Part shown: one piece after another, positions 26,328 to 35,025 of the stretch | Layout of the letters: each line of letters starts with the position of its first letter | How positions within the stretch are numbered: position 1 is the first letter of the stretch | Source: an uncultured Gemmatimonadales bacterium | GTDB lineage: Bacteria > Gemmatimonadota > Gemmatimonadetes > Gemmatimonadales > GWC2-71-9 | Assembly (NCBI GenBank): GCA_947259405.1 | Contig: CAMYLY010000012.1 | Coordinates: 126,775 to 188,294 of the forward strand | Length of the DNA stretch: 61,520 nucleotides | Direction: 5' to 3' | Translations under genes and position numbers: made by a program | Notes under the pieces: model-generated | Databases searched by the model: none | Told to the model about the DNA's origin: nothing | Seen by the model: the letters and a program-made list of their open reading frames with translations, nothing else

Positions 26328-28637
26328 GTGCGCCTCCCCATCGTGCACCTCGCCACGGCGTACATAATCGGCCTGTGGAGTGGCGGCGTTCTGCCGGTGC
26401 GTGTGGTCGTAGTGGGGTGTTCCGTGGCATGGGCTGCCGTGGCCATGGGGCGCCGCAGAGCCTGGAGTATCATCGTTGTCGCCGTCGCGTGTGCTGGGGT
26501 GGTGGGAGGGACGATCGCGAACCGGGACCGCGCCGCATGGTGTCGAGCCGTGTGGGAGGTTGGTGAGCAGCGCGCGATCGTCACCCTCGATGACACGCCC
26601 GGCGAACGACTGCGAACCCACGCGCACATCATTCATGCCGCACCCGGATGCGCGGGCACGATCATCGTCCGACTGGATCAATGGTATCCTGCCGGGGCTG
26701 TACTCATCGTGGCGGGTACCTATCGCGGGTATGGTGTGCTGCGCGTCGTCCACGCGCGGCAAGTCGGTGTCCACGGGGGGCTCCGGCGTCGGCTCCGTGC
26801 TGCGGCGGCGGCTCGAATTCGCGATCTCTATGGCGAGCGGAGCGGCATGGTCGAGGCCCTGGTGATTGGCCGGCGCGACGATCTCCCGCCGGCGATTCGC
26901 GAAACGTTCGTCGGGGCTGGTATCGCGCATCTGCTGGCGATCTCCGGTCTGCATGTGGGCCTGCTCGCCGGATGGATCGTGATGGGGGTGCGCCTGACCC
27001 CCGCTCGGCGCCACGCCATCGTGATCGGCGCTTGCTGCACGTGGGCGTATGTTGGCCTGCTGGGCTTTCCAGCATCGGCGACGCGCGCCGCGGCGTTCAT
27101 TTCGGTGTACGCGGCTGCGCGAATCCGACAGCGGCACCCGGCCGCGCTCGCGGTCCTGTCGGTCGGGGCCCTTGCCGTGGTGTCGATCGATCCCTGGGCT
27201 GTCCGGTCCGTTGGGGCCTGGCTTTCGGTCAGTGCGGTGTGGGCGACGAGCTACGCTCCGCGGCACCTGCCTCTTCGGGTGCGCCGGCGGCCGTTTGCCA
27301 GGCTCGGCGCCGCTTCGGTAGGCGCAACCCTCACGACCGCTCCGATTACCGCATTTGTCTTTGGGTCCGCGGCGCCGGTGGGGGTGCTCACCAACCTCCT
27401 GGCAATTCCATTGGCTGGGGTGGCGGTTCCCGCTGTGTTCGCGAGTCTTGCGGTGGGTGCTCCGATGGCCGCTGGCGCCGGTCTCGTCCTCACCGTGTTG
27501 GAGCGGGTTGCCGCTGTCGCGTCGTCGCTGCCTGGGGCACACGTGACGGGTGTACCGGGATGGCGTTTTGCGCTGCCATGGTGTGCGGTCGTTGGCATGG
27601 TCGCGTATCTCGTCGAGCGACGCCCAACATGGTCGCGGCTCCGGCTGCAATTGGCCGCGGCGTGCGCGTTGGTCACGTGGGGAGCCGTCGGCTTACAGAG
27701 TTGGTCGAGTTCTCGCGACGGGGAGCTTGAGTTGTATGCGTTGGACGTCGGACAGGGTGACGCGATTGCCGTGCGCACGCCGGGCGGACACTGGCTCCTC
27801 GTGGACGGGGGTCCGCTCACCCGCCACGAAAACGCAGGTCGGAAGACGGTGATTCCGTTCCTGCGTCGCCGTGGTGTCCGACAGATCGACGCGCTCATCG
27901 TCTCGCACGGCGACGCCGATCACCTCGGCGGCATTCCCTCCATCGTGTCCACCTTCCAGCCACGTCTCGTGCTCGAGCCGGGGCAGCCCCTCACGACTGA
28001 TCTCTATCGAGAGCACCTGGCGCAGATCGACGCGAGCGGGTCAACCTGGATGGCGGCGCGCGCTGGTGATTCGCTCGTTGTCGACGGTGTCCGCTTTATC
28101 GTGATGCACCCTAGCGACAGTTGGATCAATCGTGAATTCCGGGTCAACGAGAACTCGGTCGTGCTGCGCGTCGAGTTTGGGTGCTTCAGCGCTTTGCTGC
28201 TCGGTGATGCGGGCACACCGGTGGAGCTGGCGCTGCAGGACCAACTCGCTCGGGTAAACGTGCTCAAGGTCGGCCATCATGGGTCGGCGGGCGGCACGAG
28301 TACTGCGCTGCTCGCGGCCGTCGATCCTGCGGTCGCCGTGATCAGCGTCGGACCGAACAGCTATGGCCACCCGGCACGAGAAGTGCTCGATCGGTTACGC
28401 GCTCGCGATGTCGAGATCTTCCGCACGGACGACGACGGGACCGTGACGATCCGAAGCGATGGGCGCTATCTTGAGGTCGTGAATCGGGAGCGGGACCACC
28501 TCGTGGGGAGGCTCATGTGTCGTATTCGTCGTTGGTTACCATCGAGCAGTTCATCCTCAAGCAGCAGCGGCTGCACCCGGGGGCGACGGGTGAGCTCACC
28601 AATCTGCTCTACGACCTCGCACTTGCGTCGAAGGTGA
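26328..28637 (+). CDS. comEC: ComEC/Rec2-family DNA-uptake channel
   Basis: ComEC is an inner-membrane channel protein for single-stranded DNA import in natural transformation. The order is a DUF4131-type N-terminal region, the Competence domain with many helices (including [18 protein letters not shown]), and a C-terminal metallo-beta-lactamase domain. The latter has [10 protein letters not shown] and [12 protein letters not shown], giving the metal ligands. From GTG 26328 it has 769 residues. That start has GGAGG nine bases upstream, whereas the TTG at 26319 abuts it. The last 40 or so residues, including nine serines in a row, lie over the start of fbp by 121 bases and look like a non-conserved extension. 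Confidence 0.9.
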   Translation: MRLPIVHLATAYIIGLWSGGVLPVRVVVVGCSVAWAAVAMGRRRAWSIIVVAVACAGVVGGTIANRDRAAWCRAVWEVGEQRAIVTLDDTPGERLRTHAHIIHAAPGCAGTIIVRLDQWYPAGAVLIVAGTYRGYGVLRVVHARQVGVHGGLRRRLRAAAAARIRDLYGERSGMVEALVIGRRDDLPPAIRETFVGAGIAHLLAISGLHVGLLAGWIVMGVRLTPARRHAIVIGACCTWAYVGLLGFPASATRAAAFISVYAAARIRQRHPAALAVLSVGALAVVSIDPWAVRSVGAWLSVSAVWATSYAPRHLPLRVRRRPFARLGAASVGATLTTAPITAFVFGSAAPVGVLTNLLAIPLAGVAVPAVFASLAVGAPMAAGAGLVLTVLERVAAVASSLPGAHVTGVPGWRFALPWCAVVGMVAYLVERRPTWSRLRLQLAAACALVTWGAVGLQSWSSSRDGELELYALDVGQGDAIAVRTPGGHWLLVDGGPLTRHENAGRKTVIPFLRRRGVRQIDALIVSHGDADHLGGIPSIVSTFQPRLVLEPGQPLTTDLYREHLAQIDASGSTWMAARAGDSLVVDGVRFIVMHPSDSWINREFRVNENSVVLRVEFGCFSALLLGDAGTPVELALQDQLARVNVLKVGHHGSAGGTSTALLAAVDPAVAVISVGPNSYGHPAREVLDRLRARDVEIFRTDDDGTVTIRSDGRYLEVVNRERDHLVGRLMCRIRRWLPSSSSSSSSSGCTRGRRVSSPICSTTSHLRRR

Positions 28638-29533
28638 TTTCCGGCCTCGTCCGCCGAGCGGGATTGGTGGACGTGTTGGGTGCGGTCGGGCAGACCAACG
28701 TCCAGGGCGAGGAGCAACAGAAACTCGATGTCATCGCTGATGAGGCCATGAAAGGCGCGTTCGCGCGAACCGGCCGGATCTGTGTCATGGGCTCGGAAGA
28801 AGATGAAGACCCTATCCCGGTAGACGAGGCGTACGGGTACGGTAAGTACACGTTGCTCTTTGACCCGCTGGACGGCTCGTCGAATATCGATGTGAACGTC
28901 TCGATTGGGACGATCTTCTCCATTCACCGGCGCAAGACGTCCGATGGTGCGGGTACACTCAGCGACCTCCTCCAGCCCGGGCGTGATCAGGTCGCGGCCG
29001 GATACGTGGTCTATGGCTCCAGCACTGTGCTCGTGTACACCGCCGGTTTCGGGGTCCACGTCTTTACGCTCGACCCCACGATCGGCGAGTACCGTCTCTG
29101 CCATCACGACATCAAGACTCCCGAGGTTGGGAAGTACTATAGTGTGAACGAGAGCTATTACAGCCGCTGGTCGAACGGGTACCGCGAGGTGGTGCGCGCG
29201 TTCAAGGGCGATGGCACCAAAGACCATCGGAAGAACGCGCGGTATATCGGGTCATTGGTCGCCGACTTCCACCGAAATCTTCTGTCGGGTGGCGTGTTCA
29301 TGTACCCGGCAGACTCAAGATCGCCGCAGGGGAAGCTGCGCTTGCTCTATGAGGCGGCGCCGCTGGCCTTTGTGGCACAACAGGCAGGTGGCGCAGCTTC
29401 CGACGGGCGGACGCCGATTCTGGAGATCGAACCCGCGGGGCTCCATCAGCGGACTCCGTTGCTGATTGGGAGCAAGGACGACGTGGCGTTCGTCGAAGAA
29501 ACCGTCGCGCGGGTCGACGGCGCACCCACGTGA
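28517..29533 (+). CDS. fbp: Class I fructose-1,6-bisphosphatase
   Basis: This is the gluconeogenic enzyme hydrolysing fructose 1,6-bisphosphate. The 338 residues carry the class I metal/active-site motif [12 protein letters not shown] (114-125), the acidic GSEEDEDP (92-99), KYYSVNES, a [22 protein letters not shown] segment and [14 protein letters not shown]. The start is GTG 28517 with GGGGAGG five bases upstream, lying inside the comEC reading frame. It overlaps the mutase gene downstream by 4 bases. Together with the mutase this suggests growth on gluconeogenic substrates such as amino acids or odd-chain acids (inference). Confidence 0.95.
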   Translation: MSYSSLVTIEQFILKQQRLHPGATGELTNLLYDLALASKVISGLVRRAGLVDVLGAVGQTNVQGEEQQKLDVIADEAMKGAFARTGRICVMGSEEDEDPIPVDEAYGYGKYTLLFDPLDGSSNIDVNVSIGTIFSIHRRKTSDGAGTLSDLLQPGRDQVAAGYVVYGSSTVLVYTAGFGVHVFTLDPTIGEYRLCHHDIKTPEVGKYYSVNESYYSRWSNGYREVVRAFKGDGTKDHRKNARYIGSLVADFHRNLLSGGVFMYPADSRSPQGKLRLLYEAAPLAFVAQQAGGAASDGRTPILEIEPAGLHQRTPLLIGSKDDVAFVEETVARVDGAPT

Positions 29534-31089
29534 GCGACGACCGTCGCTCGCCCTCCGGTCTCCCGATCGCCAGGGTCTACGGACCGGCGACGTCCCGCCC
29601 CGACGAAGAGCCGGGTGCGTTTCCGTTCACGCGCGGCATTCACGAGTCGATGTACCGCGGGCGCCTCTGGACCATGCGGCAGTACGCCGGTTTCGGCACA
29701 GCGGAGCAAACGAATGCCCGGTTCCGTGCGTTGCTGGACGCAGGTCAGACAGGGTTGTCGGTTGCGTTCGACCTCCCGACACAAATGGGATACGACTCCG
29801 ACGCCGACATGGCCATGGGCGAGGTTGGGCGAGCCGGGGTTGCGATCGACACTGTAGATGATCTGGGTCGCCTGTTCGATGCAATTCCGTTGGATCAGGT
29901 CTCGACATCGATGACGATAAACTCCACGGCGGCCATATTGCTGGCGATGTATGTGGTGGTCGCGGAGGAACGTGGCGTCGCCCGCAGCGACCTCCGAGGT
30001 ACCATCCAGAACGATGTCCTGAAGGAGTACATCGCCCGCGGGACCTACATCTTCCCGGTCGAGCCCTCGCTTCGTTTGGTGACCGATATCTTCGCGTTCG
30101 TTGTCGAAGAAGGCATGAACTTCAACCCCGTATCGGTCAGTGGCTACCATATGCGAGAGGCGGGGTGCACGGCGGTGCAAGAGGTCGCCTTCACGCTGGC
30201 CAATGGGCTGGAATACCTCCACCGCGCGGTGGATGCTGGCATCGACATCGAGGCCATTGCGCCCCGGGTTTCGTTCTTCTTCGCCGCACATAACGATCTC
30301 TTTGAAGAGGTCGCCAAGTTCCGCGCGGCACGACGGCTGTGGGCGCGTCTAATGCGCGAGCACTTCGACGCGAGCGATCGCAGTTGCCGACTGCGGTTTC
30401 ACACGCAGACAGGGGGCTCGACGCTCGCGGCGCAGCAGCCACTCAACAACATCGTACGGGTGACGGTGCAGGCGATGGCCGCCGTACTCGGTGGAACGCA
30501 ATCGCTGCACACGAACGGGTACGACGAAGCGCTCGCTCTGCCCTCGGGCGAAGCCGCCACGCTCGCGTTACGGACCCAACAGATTGTGGCGTACGAGTCT
30601 GGGGCAGCGCAGACAGTGGACCCGCTTGGTGGGTCCTACTATGTCGAACATCTCACGAGTGCCCTGGAGGACGCTGCTCACGCGCTGCTCACTGAGGTAC
30701 ACGAGAACGGAGGAGTGCGTGCGGCCATCGAATCGGGCTTCCTCCAGGACGCGATTGCTCGCTCGGCGTACGAGTACACGCGTTCCGTCGAGTCAGGGAG
30801 CACGGTGGTGGTCGGGGTCAATAAGTTCGCTGAAGAGGAGACTCCGGCGGACTTCTTCGCACCCGATTACGCCGAGCTTGCAGAGCAGCAATGCACGCGC
30901 TTGGCGCACGCGCGAGCGCGACGCGACGACATGGAATGGCGTGACGCGTTGGACGGGCTCTCGTCGTCGTCGGCTGGGACCGAGAACCTGATGCCGTCGA
31001 TCATTGCCGCTGTGCGCGCGCGCGCTTCGGTTGGCGAGATCTCTGACACGATGCGTTCGGTCTGGGGTACCTTCCGCCCACGCGCTTGA
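29530..31089 (+). CDS. Methylmalonyl-CoA mutase, large (catalytic) subunit
   Basis: This adenosylcobalamin-dependent acyl-CoA mutase converts (R)-methylmalonyl-CoA to succinyl-CoA. The 519 residues form only the substrate-binding TIM barrel: [66 protein letters not shown] and [18 protein letters not shown]. No C-terminal B12-binding domain is present, so it must pair with a separate small subunit, which is not in the window. Tyr in RQYAGF is the methylmalonyl-CoA form; isobutyryl-CoA mutases have Phe there. Substrate is therefore probable, not certain. It starts at a GTG overlapping fbp. Confidence 0.88.
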   Translation: MSDDRRSPSGLPIARVYGPATSRPDEEPGAFPFTRGIHESMYRGRLWTMRQYAGFGTAEQTNARFRALLDAGQTGLSVAFDLPTQMGYDSDADMAMGEVGRAGVAIDTVDDLGRLFDAIPLDQVSTSMTINSTAAILLAMYVVVAEERGVARSDLRGTIQNDVLKEYIARGTYIFPVEPSLRLVTDIFAFVVEEGMNFNPVSVSGYHMREAGCTAVQEVAFTLANGLEYLHRAVDAGIDIEAIAPRVSFFFAAHNDLFEEVAKFRAARRLWARLMREHFDASDRSCRLRFHTQTGGSTLAAQQPLNNIVRVTVQAMAAVLGGTQSLHTNGYDEALALPSGEAATLALRTQQIVAYESGAAQTVDPLGGSYYVEHLTSALEDAAHALLTEVHENGGVRAAIESGFLQDAIARSAYEYTRSVESGSTVVVGVNKFAEEETPADFFAPDYAELAEQQCTRLAHARARRDDMEWRDALDGLSSSSAGTENLMPSIIAAVRARASVGEISDTMRSVWGTFRPRA

Positions 31090-31310
31090 CGTTCCAACGG
31101 AATTCCCACCGCTCGATACCGTGGACGTGGTGGTCTGAGACTGCACCTCCCGGTTGGTCGGATCTTGCGGCCTGCAGTACTGAGGCGCATTATGGGAGGT
31201 CGGTGGATGACCTTGACCGCCGATGACTCTCAAGGACCTGTTGATAGTGTGTTCTTCGAAGCCCTTCGTGGCTTGAGCCCTCCTAGGACGCCTCTTCTCC
31301 ATCGTTGCTT

Positions 31311-31339
31311 TTGAGCCGTGATGATGTGGTGACTTTAAC
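31311..31339 (+). promoter_or_regulatory. Possible promoter for the lipoprotein at 31371
   Basis: TTGAGC (31311-31316) and TTTAAC (31334-31339) are spaced 17 bases apart, leaving a leader of about 25 bases with a GAGGAGAG ribosome-binding site before the ATG. The preceding 220 bases after the mutase gene are less GC-rich than the surroundings, and I see no gene in them. Confidence 0.35.
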
Positions 31340-31370
31340 TCGCACTGCTAGGCTGACGAGGAGAGACTCC

Positions 31371-31997
31371 ATGAACATGTCAAGAAGCATCCTCATGTTT
31401 GCACCGTTGTTCGTATTGGGCTGTTCGCCGGATACGCCATTGGATGTCGATACGGCCGAGCTGCTGCTCTCGACTCACGGGGGTGGCGAAGTCCTTGGAT
31501 CGGCATTGGGGAGCGGTCATTACCAAAGCCAGGGTGGACTACGGACGTTTTCGTTCAACGCCATCCAGCATTCAGACGGCTCGGCCAGCGGGAACGCCCA
31601 ATTTAACAACCGGATAAGAAGCGCCGGAGGCAACGGACTCCAGTTTTCGTTGGACGTCGTCTGTATGAACTTCGTTTCGGAGAATCGAGTGGCTATCGTC
31701 GGGGCAGTCACGCACGTGAATCCGGAGTCTTTTAATCCTCTGTTAGACCCACAGCCCGGCGACCAAGTCGTTTTCCTTGCCCAAGACAATGGAGAAGGGA
31801 ACCAAGCGGATCCGGACCAGACGACCGGGTGGGCCCCAAGGGAACTCTTGGACTTTCTTGCCAGTATCGGACTGTTACCCCCCTTCCCTGATGGGCCATT
31901 TGCGGAGGTGATCTGCGGGGGCGAGCATAATGACTACCTCAATGCTTTTGGGCTGACGGAGATAGAGCAGGGCAACATCCAGGTTCGCGCACCATAA
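31371..31997 (+). CDS. Lipoprotein of unknown function
   Basis: This 208-residue secreted protein has a lipoprotein signal: MNMSRSILMF, a short hydrophobic core and lipobox VLGC (Cys19). The mature region has GSALGSGHYQSQGGLRTFSF, NAIQHSDGSASG, then a paired-cysteine beta region (DVVCMNF and VICGGEH) and a PGDQVVFLAQDNGEG stretch. I recall this pattern from uncharacterised proteins that recur in Gemmatimonadota and other soil bacteria. No catalytic motif is seen. The ATG is chosen for its GAGGAGAG site seven bases upstream. Codon use is more AT-rich than neighbours (for example TTA and AAT codons), which may reflect acquisition by transfer. Confidence 0.7.
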   Translation: MNMSRSILMFAPLFVLGCSPDTPLDVDTAELLLSTHGGGEVLGSALGSGHYQSQGGLRTFSFNAIQHSDGSASGNAQFNNRIRSAGGNGLQFSLDVVCMNFVSENRVAIVGAVTHVNPESFNPLLDPQPGDQVVFLAQDNGEGNQADPDQTTGWAPRELLDFLASIGLLPPFPDGPFAEVICGGEHNDYLNAFGLTEIEQGNIQVRAP

Positions 31998-32027
31998 GCG
32001 ACCCGGATTCCAGCCGTAACACCCATA

Positions 32028-32054
32028 GGGCCTCCGACGTTCAATCGGGGGCCC
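32028..32054 (+). terminator. Hairpin after the lipoprotein gene
   Basis: GGGCCTCCG and CGGGGGCCC form a nine-pair stem (one G-U) around a nine-base loop, 30 bases beyond the lipoprotein stop. The following run is only TTCGCTT, so intrinsic termination may be partial. A promoter for the next gene starts right after it. Confidence 0.5.
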
Positions 32055-32059
32055 TTCGC

Positions 32060-32088
32060 TTGACCGGCTTTCCAAGCTCAGCTAAGTT
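32060..32088 (+). promoter_or_regulatory. Promoter for fmdB-like gene and argS operon
   Basis: TTGACC (32060-32065) is followed after 17 bases by TAAGTT (32083-32088). It sits between the hairpin and the FmdB start, leaving a leader of about 25 bases. Confidence 0.5.
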
Positions 32089-32118
32089 CTTCATTCTGTT
32101 GCGTTTAGAGGATCGAGG

Positions 32119-32442
32119 ATGCCGACGTATTCCTACGCGTGTGCCAAGTGTGGCAACGAATACGAGAAACTTCAGAAGATGTCGGACAAGACGCGCGCGA
32201 AATGCCCAAACTGCGGTGCTCGCGGCGAGCGTCTGATCACCGGAGGGACGGGATTCGTCTTCAAGGGTTCGGGCTTTTACGCCACCGACTACAAGAAAGC
32301 GGCCGAGCCGTCGAAGTCTGAGCAGAAGGGTGAGGGCAAGGGCGATGGCAAGCAGGATAGCAAGTCGTCGAAGTCGTCGGATTCCACCGATTCTGAGAAG
32401 TCGTCGGATTCCACCGATTCTAAGAAGAGGAAGGGAGCGTAA
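32119..32442 (+). CDS. FmdB-family zinc ribbon protein
   Basis: This 107-residue protein begins with the FmdB/CxxC_CxxC_SSSS regulator domain: MPTYSYACAKCGNEYE, Cys8-x2-Cys11 and Cys29-x2-Cys32, then GTGFVFKGSGFYATDY, the family's standard closing segment. The fold probably binds one zinc; its cellular role is not established. Behind it is a low-complexity Lys/Ser/Asp tail with a duplicated nine-residue unit KSSDSTDSE. It starts at ATG 32119 with GAGG-like sequence close by and ends two bases before the proposed argS start. Confidence 0.85.
   Translation: MPTYSYACAKCGNEYEKLQKMSDKTRAKCPNCGARGERLITGGTGFVFKGSGFYATDYKKAAEPSKSEQKGEGKGDGKQDSKSSKSSDSTDSEKSSDSTDSKKRKGA
32371..32424 (+). repeat. Tandem 27-base duplication inside the FmdB-like gene
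   Basis: Two adjacent 27-base units (32371-32397 and 32398-32424) differ at one base and encode KSSDSTDSE/K. A partial third copy of the first nine bases precedes them at 32362. This in-frame duplication lengthens the charged tail and looks recent. Confidence 0.85.
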
Positions 32443-32444
32443 CA

Positions 32445-34091
32445 CTGACCGCTGGAGCCGATCGGCTCCGTGAGGCGCTGCAACGAGCTCTCGACAAGCT
32501 CGGCGTTGCGGACGCAGAGATCCTCCTCGAACGCCCCCGCGATCCGACACACGGTGATCTCGCGACCACTGTCGCCCTCACGCTGGCCAAACCGTTAAGA
32601 CGCACGCCGCGAGCGATTGCGGAGGAGATCGTGTCTCGGCTCGACGCCCCGGCAGGCCTCTTGAGCGAGGTGACGATTGCCGGACCCGGGTTCATCAACT
32701 TCCGTTTGGCCGGGAGCGCGCTCGCCGAGACACTGGAGTGCATTGTGCGCGAGGATGCGCGATTCGGCCAGACGCAAAGCGGAGCGGGCAGAACGGTAAA
32801 CGTCGAATTCGTCTCGGCCAACCCCACGGGTCCCCTGCATGTCGGGCACGGTCGCGGTGCGGCACTGGGTGACGCTGTGGCGTCGCTGCTTGAAGCGACG
32901 GGACATGAGGTTGTGCGAGAGTTCTACATCAATGATGCGGGCGTCCAGATCGAACGACTCGCAGAATCGCTGTGGGCTCGTGTGCAGCAGACCGTGGGTC
33001 GCGACGCCGTTATCCCGGAGAATGGGTATCACGGCGAATACCTGCGTGATCTCGCCCGTGAGGTGGTTGCCGAGCGCGGTGAGTCGTTCGCCGATCTGGA
33101 CGAGACCGAGGCGCTCATCGCTTGTCGCGACCTGGCGGTGACACGGCAGCGCGAGGAGCAGGATCGCGACCTTGCCGAGTTCGGTGTTCATATCGACGTG
33201 TATTCGCTCGAGTCCGAACTCTACCGGTCTGGCCAGTTGGATCAGACCCTGGCGGCGCTGCACGATTCGGGCTTGACGTATGATCGGGATGGCGCGTTGT
33301 GGCTCCGGACCTCGGACCATGGGGACGAGAAGGACCGCGTGCTGCGGAAGAGTGACGGTGCCTATACGTACTTCCTCCCCGATATCGCCTATCATCGCGG
33401 CAAGGCCGAACGCGGTTTCGATCGCGCGATCGACATCTGGGGTGCGGATCACCATGGCTATATTGCGAGAATGCGGGCGGCGTTGGTCGCGCTCGGGCAT
33501 CCAGAGTTCTTCCACGCCGTCATCGTGCAGCTCGTGCGGATCATGCGAGAGGGCGCCGAGGTCAAGTTCTCGAAGCGCACGGGAGACATCGTAGAGCTTC
33601 GGGATCTCTTTGAGCAAACGGGCGTGGACGCAGCGCGATATTTCTTTCTCATGCGTCGCGCGGAAGCGCAGTTCGTATTCGACATCGATCTCGCGCTCAA
33701 GCAGTCGGACGACAATCCAGTGTACTACGTCCAATATGCACACACGCGGATGGCCGGAATCTTTCGCAATGCAGGGATCGACCCGGCAACGACGGCGACC
33801 GATGGTGTCGAACTCGAGTTGCTGGTCGAACACGCTGAACAGGAGTTGATCAACCGACTCGCCGATTTTCCGGCTGTGGTCGAATCCGCGGCGCGTGCGC
33901 TCGAGCCACATAGAATCATTAGCTACGTGGAAGACGTCGCCCGTCTGGTAAACAGCTGGTATCACCATCATCGTGTCCTAGGTGTTGGCGGGGCACTCAG
34001 TGACGCGCGACTCGTGTTGGCTCGAGCTTCGCAGATCGTCATTCGTAATGCTTTGAATCTCTTGGGGGTCTCTGCCCCGGAACGGATGTAA
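32445..34091 (+). CDS. argS: Arginine--tRNA ligase, probably with a CTG start codon
   Basis: This is a class I synthetase charging tRNA-Arg. Full length from CTG 32445 is 548 residues. The N-terminal Add-1 domain (ERPRDPTHGDLATTVALTLAK, about 29-49) recognises the tRNA elbow. The catalytic domain has HVGH (132-135, the HIGH motif) and EVKFSKRTGD (the KMSK equivalent). A helical anticodon-binding domain ends the protein. No ATG, GTG or TTG exists between the in-frame stop at 32421 and the Add-1 domain. The first such codon is GTG 32631, which would delete 62 conserved residues. CTG 32445 has GGAAGGGAG seven bases upstream, so it is the best start. Confidence 0.88.
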   Translation: MTAGADRLREALQRALDKLGVADAEILLERPRDPTHGDLATTVALTLAKPLRRTPRAIAEEIVSRLDAPAGLLSEVTIAGPGFINFRLAGSALAETLECIVREDARFGQTQSGAGRTVNVEFVSANPTGPLHVGHGRGAALGDAVASLLEATGHEVVREFYINDAGVQIERLAESLWARVQQTVGRDAVIPENGYHGEYLRDLAREVVAERGESFADLDETEALIACRDLAVTRQREEQDRDLAEFGVHIDVYSLESELYRSGQLDQTLAALHDSGLTYDRDGALWLRTSDHGDEKDRVLRKSDGAYTYFLPDIAYHRGKAERGFDRAIDIWGADHHGYIARMRAALVALGHPEFFHAVIVQLVRIMREGAEVKFSKRTGDIVELRDLFEQTGVDAARYFFLMRRAEAQFVFDIDLALKQSDDNPVYYVQYAHTRMAGIFRNAGIDPATTATDGVELELLVEHAEQELINRLADFPAVVESAARALEPHRIISYVEDVARLVNSWYHHHRVLGVGGALSDARLVLARASQIVIRNALNLLGVSAPERM

Positions 34092-34095
34092 GCTG

Positions 34096-35025
34096 ATGTC
34101 GCTCCTCGTGGTTGGCAGTATCGCACTCGACTCCGTGGAAACGCCGTTTGGGACGAAAGTCGATGCCATCGGTGGGTCGGCAATGTTCTGTAGTTATGCG
34201 GCAAGTCTCTTGCACGGTGTGCAGGTTGTCGGTGTGGTGGGCGACGACTACCCGCCGGAGGCGCTCGAGCGGTTGGCGAAACGCGGTGTCGATCTGCAGG
34301 GGGTCGAGCGGAAGCAGGGTGAGAGCTTTCGCTGGAAGGGGAAGTACTCCTACGATCTGCAAAATCGAGAGACGCTCGAGACGCGACTCGGTGTCTTCGC
34401 CGAATTCGAACCCCGCATCCCCGATGCGTTCAGTGACGCCAAGTACGTCTTCCTGGGCAACATTGACCCAGCGTTGCAGTTGCGGGTGTTGGATCAGGTG
34501 GACCACCCGACCTTGGTCGCCTGCGATACGATGAACTACTGGATCCACGGTCAGCGGGAGACGTTGCTCGAGGTGATGCAACGCATCGATGTGCTGCTAG
34601 TGAACGATGCCGAAGCGCGCGAATTGTCAGGCGACTGGAACGTGTATCGGGCGGCGCGGTGGATCCTCTCGCACGGGCCGCGTTTGGTGGTCATCAAGCA
34701 AGGGGTGTATGGCGCGGTGTTGGTCAACCGCGAACGAGTGTTCTATATCCCGGCGTTTCCCCTCGAGGACGTATTCGACCCGACGGGAGCGGGCGACGCG
34801 TTCGCGGGCGGGTTCATGGGCCATCTCGCTCGGACCGACGACACCGACGAGGAGAATCTCCGGCGCGCGATGGTCTTTGGAGCGGCGATGGGATCGTTTG
34901 CGGTCGAGCGCTTCTCGACGGACCGTTTCGACGAAATCGGACCGGCGGAGGTCACGGGGCGCGTTCGAGAGTTCGCGGAGCTCGTACGATTCGAAATCCA
35001 ACCCGAGGTCGCGTCCAGCGGATGA
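34096..35025 (+). CDS. PfkB-family carbohydrate/nucleoside kinase
   Basis: This 309-residue ribokinase-fold enzyme transfers phosphate from ATP to a sugar-like substrate. The start LVVGSIALDSVETPFG, the IGGSAMFCSYAASLLHG glycine pair, and the PfkB signature DPTGAGDAFAGGF with the catalytic Asp are clear. The substrate cannot be told from sequence. The internal WKGKYSYDLQNRETLETRLG region is characteristic of a conserved sugar-kinase subgroup found next to purM in several phyla (recollection, not checked). It lies four bases after argS and overlaps purM, so it is expressed with purine and riboflavin genes. Confidence 0.85.
   Translation: MSLLVVGSIALDSVETPFGTKVDAIGGSAMFCSYAASLLHGVQVVGVVGDDYPPEALERLAKRGVDLQGVERKQGESFRWKGKYSYDLQNRETLETRLGVFAEFEPRIPDAFSDAKYVFLGNIDPALQLRVLDQVDHPTLVACDTMNYWIHGQRETLLEVMQRIDVLLVNDAEARELSGDWNVYRAARWILSHGPRLVVIKQGVYGAVLVNRERVFYIPAFPLEDVFDPTGAGDAFAGGFMGHLARTDDTDEENLRRAMVFGAAMGSFAVERFSTDRFDEIGPAEVTGRVREFAELVRFEIQPEVASSG

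Noticed and set aside
26283..27650. 455-codon open frame on the - strand opposite comEC
   Set aside because: It is rich in Arg, His and Pro as typical of antisense shadows, and comEC on the + strand has clear domain motifs.
31090..31370. Possible tRNA or small RNA gene in the largest gap
   Set aside because: No T-arm GTTCRAnYC or cloverleaf pairing was found, and no conserved RNA motif is recognisable by eye.
32595..33971. 458-codon open frame on the - strand opposite argS
   Set aside because: It mirrors a well-conserved ArgS. Its translation has no family motifs, and long antisense frames are expected in GC-rich coding DNA.
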